Assembly (NCBI GenBank): GCA_020466095.1 | Contig: CM035809.1 | Span: forward strand, 27,467,063-27,531,062 | Source of the DNA: Chlorops oryzae | Lineage: Eukaryota > Arthropoda > Insecta > Diptera > Chloropidae | Direction: 5' to 3' | DNA: 64,000 nucleotides | Part shown: positions 55,378 through 64,000 of the stretch, piece by piece | Position numbering within the stretch: position 1 is the stretch's first letter | Layout: every line of letters begins with the position of its first letter | Position numbers and translations under genes: made by a program | The notes under the pieces: generated by a model | Seen by the model: the letters and a program-made list of their open reading frames with translations, nothing else | Told to the model about the DNA's origin: nothing | The model's database searches: none

Positions 55378-58064
55378 ATGAACTTGGACATTATGAAAAA
55401 CTTCCCTCTTTCCTTTCAAGTGTGGTCGGTATTGAAGCATTGAAACTTCATTATTCGAATCCGAATAGAAATAACTTTGAATCCCCCTCCTTTTCTATGA
55501 GTTCAATGGAATTCAGCCCATCACATCACAAATTTTTTCACAATGTGAATGATTGTGATTAACCGAAAAAGATTTTCAAAGATTTGCATTCCGCAACAAT
55601 TCATATTTCCGCCCACCCTTCAACCACATTTAAAGTGTGTTCCCATTATAAATTCCTTGTTCCCTTATTCACATACCTCATTGCATTTTGTACGACTCCG
55701 TAACTAACTAAGTACGTGTATCGAACGCAAACACACCCTTACACGACTAAGATGCTCCCTCCCAAAAAAGAAAGCGACCTGTTTCGTTTCGTTTCCATGC
55801 ATAACTGAACTTGTGACAGTAACCCAGTTATGCTCATGCACTGGGGTGTGAAACGGTGCTCCGAGCGCGCAAATTCATGCTCATACATGCCTTAACCGAT
55901 GGTATGTTAATACGGGCGCATAAACTCAATGTTGCTATGCCTTGTCTTGCCTTGCCTTGCCTTACGAATATGAAATGCAGCAATGACCGAAATTCTGTGG
56001 CTTCTTCCGGTTCGGGTATTTTCCGTTGTGTAGTGCGTCAACTCAGCATGCACAATTCACACTTGATTGAGGTTGGCAATGGAAGTTCGATGAAAGAGAA
56101 AAACTTTAATATGCGAGAGTTTAAGAGAAATGATTTTCATGCGACTAAACAGGAACAAAGAGAAAGGAAAAGAGTCCTTTAAAATGGTCAAAAGAAGAGA
56201 ACGAAAGAGATGGAGTCCTTACATCGCGTTCGGAATAATGCTGGAATGGAACATGTTTGATGTTTAAAGTCCTGAAACTGTTTGAGTGAGTTTTTCCGAA
56301 CGAATCGTTGCGATTGTAGTTGCCTTTATGTTGCGGCAACATTTTTGGTTGCAAAGGATTCGGTAACAAGAATATGCATAAATGATTCGAAGAATAAGAC
56401 TCTTCAATGATTACATTTTCATTAACTTAATCTATGGAAAGTAGGTATTTCCTTTTAACCCTCTAATGCCAAAATTTTTTTTTTTTGAACGAAAAGCTCA
56501 GATATGAATTATTTTGGGTAGAAAAACACGAATCTGAAATTATTATTATTCGTTTTTTTTTTTTTTGGTAATTTGTTCCAAAGAAGTTCGTCTAGAGACG
56601 GAGCCAGGAATTAGAGGGTTAATTGAAATTATCATTTAATTAAAGCAATAAGATATGAGTCCCATTATTGGAGCTTAATAAAATGATTCGTTTATTTGAT
56701 TTCCATGAATTATTAATAAATTTTCTGTTGAATCGCCGTTCACCATATTTCTGAGAGTTTCAGCATCATCGTCTTTGGAACCAGAAGATGATTTCCATAA
56801 TTCACATAAGTACAATCAAATCAAAATTAATTGGCAGTCAATACGTCAGTCGGCTTTGTTAAATTCGACTCGTGTTTTTAGCAATGATAAATCGGTCTTG
56901 CGACAGTGCGACGGCGGCGCCACACTTGAACGTCTTGCGGCACACTTAATAAATTTTGTATTCAGAGCTTGAGGCGTGTGACACCGATTCGATGGCACGC
57001 GACGCGAAAATTGAACTTGCTATTGACACGATTCGATTTGATTCATCGCGAATGCGAGTTGCTTCAACATGTCATGACGAGTCCACATGTGCGTGAAGTC
57101 GCGATCAAGAAGTAATTAAAATTTCATGAAATTCATTGAAGCGAGTATTTAATTAAGCAGGAGATGTTATGACATGTTTTGGCTTGAAATAAGGTACACA
57201 CTCTATGTATATTACATAAATACATACAACTTGCCAACAGATATTCGGTGAAATTGTTGCCGTTGGGTGAATATTTGAAGAACAGCTTCGGATAAAGGAC
57301 ATCAATAAGTCAACTAATTAATTTGATCCAAAGTCGAATTTATCAAAATACAGACCCATCAAGGTACCTATTTAAATTGAAGAATTTCAGTCCCCATTTT
57401 TGTGTTTGTTAACTTTGAACTGTGAAGAAAAAAATTATATTAATTTGTCTATTAAAATTCCATTCGTTTAGTAATAAATGTCAATAACTGGCAGTTCGAA
57501 GAAATTATGGAAAATTTTCATGAGCTCTCAGAGCAATTTAAACATGCGATGTGAGATGTTTTACTACGAGGGAAAGAATTATTTTTAAATTTAGGACAAT
57601 CAATTAATGAATTTAGTGCGATCGATCAATATATTTCGAAAGAATTTGCTAAATAAAATTTCATATTTTACATTCAAGAGCTTTCATGATGGCATCGTCA
57701 TTATCGTAATTCTAATTGGGAATGACAGTTGAAGTGCTAAAATAATGGTTTCGAATATCATTTTCAAGTTGAGGCAATCACGAGTTATAACCACTATTTA
57801 TTTTGAAGTTTGGAACCATACTTTTTAGTCAGATTTCGAACTTAATGTTATGAAAAAAGAAATTTTTTTTAAATTATTTTCTAATCAATTTAATGTAGAG
57901 TAAGTAATACAGTGCGAGGCCCTATGCTTCACTGTGGGTCACGAATAGAAGAAGAATAGGAATACGAAGGGCACTACTATGGTTACATTTCCCTCACATT
58001 GCCATTTGTCCATAGATTTTTAAAATTAATGTCTTCTTTCGTTGGATGAGGAACCAACTTTAAA
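55378..58064. other. Gene-free stretch
   Basis: (CTTGC)n at 55936-55962, AT-rich sequence and short frames without domains. 56458-56620 holds 'ccctctaatgccaaaatttt' and 'ttagagggttaa', a loose inverted pair (compare 17520-17580). No supported gene. Confidence 0.45.
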
Positions 58065-58480
58065 TAAACAAATAAGGGCGTTATAGTCAGGCGAGCCTGA
58101 CAATCAAATACCCGACACAGACACACATGTTCAAATAATTTTTAAACGCCCAAGACATAGGACCACTAAGAAAGAATATTCAACAGGTTTTTGAGGCCAT
58201 TAGGGGCCCCATATACCTACTTTTGTTAAAATTCATTATGAAAACCGCCCTTTTGACACGCCCACTTTTACAATTTTTTTTTGCAATTCTAATCGGAAGC
58301 TTAAATATACGCTCAAATTCTAAGTTTCATTGAAATATTTCAAAAAATTCAGATTTTGAGGCAATTTTGGGATTTCTGTGACAGACCCTAGTACTGCAGG
58401 TAGCCTTAATAATGAACCGATCAAGGAAATTTTTTGGGAGCATATTTATGGCTACAAAGTAAGCATAAGTGCCATACATA
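58065..58480 (-). mobile_element. mini-me/DINE-1-like element, copy 2 (3' part)
   Basis: On the minus strand it shows the cagtactagggtctgtcaca block, an aagtgggcgtgtcaaaaggg block, tgtcgggtatttgattgtca and a 3' hairpin GTCAGGCTCGCCTGAC (58092-58107), then tataacgcccttatttg. The first copy (21692-22156) has the 5' microsatellite half and lacks this 3' end, so the two together show the whole layout. Element X is inserted at TA on its 5' side. Confidence 0.72.
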
Positions 58481-59092
58481 CACAGAAAAACTGGCTACGA
58501 AAAATTCCAATTAATGGCGTTTGTTAATCTCGATTCATCGGTTTTTTAATTGTCCCAATTAAAAATTTCAAACAAATCACGAAATTCGGGAAAAGTTCGT
58601 AATTTTAAATTTTGAACAAAAATTTTTTTGATTATTTTGTTGTATTAACGCTTGACAAAACTTTTGTTCGAAATTTTTGAAAGTGCATATAAATATTTTT
58701 CTAAAATTTTTATTAGCTTTATGGGGACTTACATACAAGAAGAGAAAAAATAATCAAAAATTAGCTCACATATGTTTATAATGTTATAATGTATAATTTT
58801 CTTCCGTAAAGTGACTTTGCAGACTCAAATTTTTATTATGGAATATGTAGATGAGGCATTTTTCCTTTTTTTATTTATTTAAAATAATTTATTGATTTTT
58901 ATTAATACCTTTTGGTTGTTGATATAACAAATCGTTAATTGAAAATGTTTATTGAATGTTAATACTTCGAGTAATTATCCCAATTAAACGATTTTTTAAA
59001 ATAAAAAAAAGTGTGATAGGCTGAGATTTAACAACGAAATTGTTATATTGATTAAAAAATTGGATGTATTTACGCACAAAAATCTTTCTGTG
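58481..59092 (-). mobile_element. Element X, copy 2, uninterrupted, 612 bp
   Basis: TA|CACAGAAAAACTGGCTACG ... CAAAAATCTTTCTGTG|TA. It gives the empty target site for the hAT-like insertion in copy 1. Confidence 0.88.
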
Positions 59093-59530
59093 TATGTGTT
59101 TTTTTTTTCAAGTTTTAAGGGTCTACAAAATCTTAGGTCCTTCACCGATCTTAAAAAAATTTTAGAGGTGTAGATTTTCTTTAATTTGAGGGATAATATG
59201 TATGTTAAAATCGGACAATGCGTTCGAATTCTGTTCGAAAAAGCTACATACAGTATGTAACATACACCCTAAAAAAAATTTCTTTCCTTCCATAAAAATT
59301 TTTCAAACATTTTTTTCATGTTTCGAAGGCCAAAATCTATTAGAAAAGTGTATTGAGTTCTTATTCTTCTTCTTATAGCGTGTTCTTTCCCGGCTTATAC
59401 CGGGGTTCGCATGTTTTGAAGAAAAGTGTATTGAGATCTCCGGCGAAAAAACGCCGTGAAATCATTGCGCAATCCTCTTAAGCATGCAACGTACAATCGC
59501 AAAATCGTTGCTCATTTCATATATTCTTAC
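59093..59530. repeat. Repeat Y, copy 1 (inverted partner at 63103-63526)
   Basis: Complementary to 63103-63526 over about 420 bp: caatgcgttcgaattctgtt, acatacagtatgtaacatac, gatctccggcgaaaaaacgc, aatcctcttaagcatgcaac. It contains a LINE-like tail (complement of ACCCCGGTATAAGCCGGGAA followed by TAAGAAGAAGAA) at 59360-59420. Confidence 0.85.
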
Positions 59531-60225
59531 AATACCTAGAAATACTTTTTATTTTTCTTCAAAAAAAAAACTTGTTTCTGAAATTAATAAAAAGCCTCTT
59601 CACTACTAATATTTCAAGTATATCCACTAAATTATTTATTAAAAACAAATCAGCAAAGACTTTTGGCCATTAAAGATACCTTTTCCGTACTGCGAGCGCT
59701 AATCAAAATCATTATCGTTCCCCAACTGCCGGCAAAGCGCTAAAAATTGCTTCGGCATAACTTTGTTTATTTTATTTGCACCTCATATTTCAATAGAAAA
59801 AACAATCGTGATCGCTTTGTTCGAAGTCTGCTGAGTTCGATTTTAAATAATAAACAAATAAAAAAAATTCAAATAAATAAAAATAATCGCATTTTAAGCG
59901 AAAGTGTTTTGCTTCCGTCGCGGATTATTTTTGTTTGTTTGTTTTTGTTATTATTTTTGCTGAGGTTTATTGATTCACATTTTGTTTATTTGTAAAAAAT
60001 CTTTTTTTTTTCATCTGTTTTGCTTTGCGTTGTATTGATTTATCGATTTTCGAACTGACGAACTGACGGCTTCCATCAATTTTATTGAACAATTATTCCG
60101 TCATATCAAATGCGACTCTCAAAGTGTTCGGTTCGTTTCGCAGTTTCTCATTGCGGATTTAAGGGGATTCGAAGCAATTTCGAGTCGGGGGTAAAAAAAC
60201 GGCTTCGATGTAAGACGCTCCAAAG
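59531..60225. other. Gene-free or 5'-flanking stretch
   Basis: AT-rich to 60040, then GC-richer, CpG-containing sequence (60110-60225) leading into the next candidate. TTTCGCAGTTTC at 60136 resembles an initiator only loosely. No TATA box at the right distance. Confidence 0.4.
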
Positions 60226-60501
60226 ATGTTGCCGAAGCAACATATCCGCTCCACGGCGCGATCGATTGCGTATTTTAGTTACGCATTTGCGGTTTCCTTC
60301 TTTCTAATCTCGCTCGAATTGCTTGTCGCCTTCGTGGGGTATTTCAATAAGTTCGTGCCGCTGAGTGTGGTGCGCACAACAATAACAAGAACGACTGGAA
60401 TAGCAGCCGGAACAACAACAATCGACATAGACAGTGAAGAGATTGGACAACCGAGCGATATTCGACTGGGCGCGATAAGTGCGTGGCTCTTTTTTTATTG
60501 A
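60226..60501 (+). CDS. Candidate small membrane protein ORF, 91 aa
   Basis: ATG in fair context (CCAAAGATG). Residues ~14-40 (IAYFSYAFAVSFFLISLELL and following) form a strong membrane segment or signal anchor; a Thr-rich stretch (TTITRTTGIAAGTTTIDID) follows, then a short hydrophobic end. The GC content is above that of the flanks. An AATAAA at 60533-60538 lies 32 nt after the stop. No family recognised. It may instead be part of a longer 5' UTR exon or chance; no copy on the other strand argues for or against. Confidence 0.35.
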   Translation: MLPKQHIRSTARSIAYFSYAFAVSFFLISLELLVAFVGYFNKFVPLSVVRTTITRTTGIAAGTTTIDIDSEEIGQPSDIRLGAISAWLFFY

Positions 60502-60538
60502 CAATCGAACTGTGATGTGCTCAAGTATTTAATAAAGT

Positions 60539-61789
60539 AATTTTTTGAATTTTCTTTTTTTTTATTCCAGTAGAAATAATCCGAAAAAAATCCATAAAAA
60601 ATAAAAATAAATTCCAATTACAAAAATTGTGCTTTTGTCTTTCGGGGAAGTCATTGTGCTGAGTGCTGATAGCGAGAGTCCTTGTCGTCGTATTCCTTAC
60701 GCTTTTCTATCTTCTAATCTGTGAAAAGCTCTTTAAGCAGCCTCACAGCATTTTGGCAAGAAATTCTTCAATTCATTTGTGGATTAATTCGGCTTAAAAT
60801 TTTCTAGTCTCCCGTGGAATATGTCCTTCATACATTCAGCATGAAAATTTCGAGCATTCAGTTCCTTTTGTGCTTGAGTACAGCAGTAAAAGCGCTTAGA
60901 AGATTACTGCGCAGTTATGCTGAAATAATTTTTTTCCTCTCTCTCTCTCTCTCTCTTCTTTCCTATGGATTTTGTGAATGTAAAGTACCTACTTTGGGTT
61001 TAAGGATGTTTTTTTTAAAAAAGAAAAAACTATTTAAATTATGAATTGTTATTTGAGTAAGGACTTAAAGAAAGTCAGAATAATATTTGAGAAAGTTATT
61101 TTGTTCTTTGGTTTTCTGAGACTGACCTTTCATTCATTTTAAGACGTCATAATCGTCTTTCGTGACGAAAACTTAGCTCAGATCTAGTTGGTTAAGCAAT
61201 TCAAGCGCAGAGCTAACTTGGTGAATGAAATATCTTGTAAGGATGCTCCGGTGTGGCAGTCAGAAAGTAGGACTTCTGGCAATGCTAATGGAATATCTCT
61301 TTTGACAAAGGATTTTCGAAGGTATTACTTTGAAAAATTTCGACCTCAGATGCGGCCCTGTGCAATTCGATAGCTGTAGGCTAAGCCCAAGGAAAATTTT
61401 ATCTTGAAAAGTTTTCCCCTTCGTTTTCTCAGACAGTGAGGAGTGACAGGCGCGTAGGCAGAAAATTATATCAAGAGGGGTTTTAGGCATAAAGAAGCCT
61501 TTAATCAAGACTATTTTCTTGTAGTCCTTTGAGATAACCCGCAGTTCCGAGGAGGTTTGAACCCCCAGAAATCGCCCTTTGCATACGCCACTGATGAGAT
61601 ACCGTAATTTTTGTTGTAACTGGTCTTAAGTGCTTGCTATTTTGTTGATATAAACATGGATCGATTTACATACGTATTGACTATATCTACTTACCTGTTA
61701 GCTTCAGAAATTAATTGAAAAAATTATTTCTGAACCAACTTTTTTGAACGAAAAAAGTACCAAAAGAAGTGAACTACTTTTTTACATTC
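60539..61789. other. Gene-free stretch
   Basis: (CT)n at 60939-60957. 61430-61475 ('gacaggcgcgtaggcagaaaattat') repeats 6232-6262 ('agacaggcgtgtaggtagaaaattat', in part), so a further old dispersed repeat is present. No gene supported. Confidence 0.45.
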
Positions 61790-63058
61790 TAAATACATCT
61801 AAAAACACTGGAGATTTTTATTATGAACGGTCTTTGAAATATCCTTGAAAATCCTTTTTTAATAAGCCTTTTTTCAAAATTTTATATCTCAACAACCAAT
61901 TGAGATAGAGAGACGATCTAAGCAGATTCTGTTAAATAATATAACAGGAAATCAAAAAAAAATTTTTTTTAAATTTTACACTGAGAAAAATTTTTCCACA
62001 AAACTCAAAAGACAATTTAAAAAAAATTTTCAGTGTATTCCCAGGAGACTACTTTTTAGATTTTATTTTGAACGGTCCTTGAAATATCCTGAAAAATCCT
62101 TATTTAAAATTTTATATCTCAACAACCAATTGAGATAGAGAGACGATCTAAGCAGATTCTGTTAGATAATAAAACAGGAAAGCTAAAAATTTTTTTTTTT
62201 TAATTTTTACACTGAGAAAAAATTTTTCATAAAACTAAAAAGAAAATTTTTAATATTTTTTTCAGTGTATTCCCAGTTTCCCGCAACTCTTTAAATTGCT
62301 TTTAGAAATACCCCTAAGTATTTAATTTCATTTAAAAGAAAAAAATATTTCAATCAGATGGCGCAGCAGTGAGATATTCAAAAAATTGCAAGTGCACCTA
62401 TATGCTCCCAGTACTAATATCCAGTACAAATGTGTGCAATATGGTACAAAAACACATCACGCATACACCAAGTCTATTCGGAATTTCGGAGGCATCTTTT
62501 ATATGGAGTTTTTCATTCCTAACCGAAGTGAAGCAATAGCTTAGGGGACAAATTTCTCCATATATAAAATGAAAGATTTAAAGCATTTTCTATTTACAAT
62601 ATTGCTAAGGCTCATAGTCTCCAACCTAGTTTAAACTATTTGAAGGTTTAAACTTTCAAATGATAGTCTTCAGGAGAGTTTAAACTAGGTTTATTTATTT
62701 TATATGAAAATTTTTTAAAATTTCAAATATAGCCAAAGTATTTTTTTGACTTAAACTGGCATGAAGACTAAGGGAATATATTAGAGAATTTAAACATTCG
62801 AAGCGCTTAAACGGAGTCGAAGACTACGATCCTAAGAGTCGTTTATCTTACTTATGTGGAGACAATGTGTATTGCCAACTGCGGCCGCCCGATAGGGGGT
62901 TTAAAGTGTTGTAAGAACCGATTTTTAGGTTCCTTAGGGGAAATGTGCTTGAAATATCCCTGAAAAATCCATTTTAGTAAGTCCTTTTTCAAAATTTTAT
63001 ATCTCAAAAATTAATTAAAATAGAAAGATGAAGCAAATGGTGACTGATAGTCAAGAAC
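61790..63058 (+). repeat. R-family mosaic repeat, copy 6
   Basis: R blocks from 'aaaaacactggagatttttatt' on, with micro-elements at 61979-62035 and 62210-62267, 'cccagtttcccgcaactctt', 'cgcagcagtgagatattc' and a later piece at 62940-63050. Between 62480 and 62930 is unrelated sequence, including an inverted pair aacctagtttaaact/agtttaaactaggtt at 62630-62690. Confidence 0.72.
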
Positions 63059-63061
63059 ACA

Positions 63062-63102
63062 CACAGAAAAACTTTTTTGCATAAATACAACCAATTTTTT
63101 GA
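63062..63102 (+). repeat. Element X, left-end fragment
   Basis: cacagaaaaacttttttgca, then taaatacaaccaattttttg: the first ~40 bp of X, broken off at repeat Y. Confidence 0.6.
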
Positions 63103-63526
63103 AAAAAAAAATTTATGAAACGAGCAACGATTTTGCGAGTGTACGTTGCATGCTTAAGAGGATTGCGCAATGATTTCACGGCGTTTTTTCGCCGGAGATC
63201 TCAATACACTTTTCTTCAAAACATGCGGACCCCGGTACAAGCACGCTATAAGAAGAAGAATAAGAACTCAATACACTTTTGTTGTGGATTTTGGCCTTCT
63301 AAACACGAAAAAAATGTTTGAAAAATTTTTATGGAAGGAAAGAAATTTTTTTAGAGTGTATGTTACATACTGTATGTAGCTTTTTCGAACAGAATTCGAA
63401 CGCATTGTCCGATTTTAACATATTATCTCTCAAATTAAAGAAAGTCTACACCTCTAAAATTTTTTTAAGATCGGTGAAGGAACTAAGATTCTGTAGACCT
63501 TAAAGCTTGAAAAAAAAACACACATA
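63103..63526. repeat. Repeat Y, copy 2
   Basis: Inverted copy of 59093-59530; carries a LINE-like tail at 63215-63270 (gcggaccccggtacaagcac then gctataagaagaagaataag). In both places Y is joined to the same end of element X. Confidence 0.85.
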
Positions 63527-63745
63527 CACAGAAAGATTTTTGTGCGTAAATACAACAAATTTTTTTAATCAATATAACAAATTCGTTGTTAAAACTCAGC
63601 CTATCACAATTTTTTTTTATATTAACAAATTGTTTAATTGGGACAATTACTCGAAGTATTAACACTCAATAAACATTTTCAAACAACGATTTTTAATAAC
63701 AACCAAAGGTATTAATAAAAATCAACCAATTATTTTAAATAAATA
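63527..63745 (+). mobile_element. Element X, copy 3, interrupted by element Z
   Basis: CACAGAAAGATTTTTGTGCG onward matches the left ~215 bp of copy 1, then stops at TA (63744-63745), where Z begins. Confidence 0.82.
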
Positions 63746-64000
63746 CACTGAAAAAATTATGCATCGTTGTTTCTACGATAGGAAGACGTAGAAAAATATA
63801 ATAGAAGCTACGTAAAATACAATAAGTTCTACTGTAAATATAATAGTTTCTACTGTGGAAGAAATATGCCCATCATAGATTTTACGATTTAAATATCATA
63901 GAATCTACGATGGAAATGTCATAGAATCTACGTAAAATACAATAATTTCTATTGTAAATTCAATAGTTTCTACTGTGGAATAATTTTGTCCATCATAGAT
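63746..64000 (+). mobile_element. Element Z: TA-flanked, CACTGAAAAA start, internal tandem repeats (cut by window end)
   Basis: Begins CACTGAAAAAATTATGCATC right after a TA inside element X. The interior repeats taatagtttctactgtgga and tcatagaatctac words; a ~119-bp unit starting acgtaaaatacaataa recurs at 63810 and 63929. The right end lies outside the window, so the class is inferred from the left end only. Confidence 0.6.

Overview
The window reads as intergenic, repeat-laden nuclear DNA of a higher fly (Diptera, probably Cyclorrhapha). Evidence: one intact insect odorant receptor gene with short 63-78 bp introns and fly-type splice sites; fly core-promoter motifs (TATA, TCAGTY initiator, DPE); a mini-me/DINE-1-like element with its (TA)n and (GTCY)n tracts; a Jockey-type LINE; AT-rich sequence with many TATG/CATA and CAA/CAG simple repeats. 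A tephritid or other large-genome fly would fit, but the family of fly is inference. Nothing here is bacterial.

Genes are few. An odorant receptor (6672-8154, +) can be joined from four exons into about 425 residues. A small secreted, cysteine-rich protein (10919-11224, -) has its own TATA box, initiator and poly(A) signal. At 34763-35019 (+) a TATA/Inr/DPE core promoter is followed by two short candidate exons with good splice sites; the rest of that gene is not in view. A 91-codon reading frame with a membrane segment (60226-60501) and a 63-codon cysteine-rich frame (13955-14146) are weaker candidates.

Most of the rest is mobile DNA and its debris. TIR elements are numerous and several have readable target-site duplications: a PIF/Harbinger-like foldback (648-1043, TTA), hAT-like MITEs (5230-5760; 22419-22655; 22667-22927; 31232-31503, perfect 8-bp TSD), TTAA-flanked piggyBac-like MITEs (46830-46956; 54581-55297), TA-flanked Tc1/mariner-like elements with CACWGAAA ends (called X here; 4907-6057, 58481-59092, 63527-63745), a pogo-like element with repeated subterminal motif (35456-35790) and several unclassified foldbacks. 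A second theme is a mosaic repeat family (called R here) at six places, carrying fourteen copies of a ~58-bp micro-element that starts CACTGA and ends TCAGTG. Non-LTR remains include a 5'-truncated Jockey-like LINE (41318-42245, -) whose 3' UTR holds an array of hairpins with constant core and changing stems, plus four short LINE 3' tails. tRNA-like sequences followed by A/T-rich tracts suggest tRNA-derived SINEs.

Satellite-like DNA: a 1.3-kb GAT/GGT array (12142-13428), a 10-bp array (25784-26456), a six-unit 95-bp array (19297-19870), a higher-order 126/367-bp array (46920-47575), and (AG)n tracts in a 251-bp duplication (9780-10193). The genes do not form an operon or pathway; the interest lies in how elements nest within one another, which lets several insertions be dated relative to each other inside this one window.
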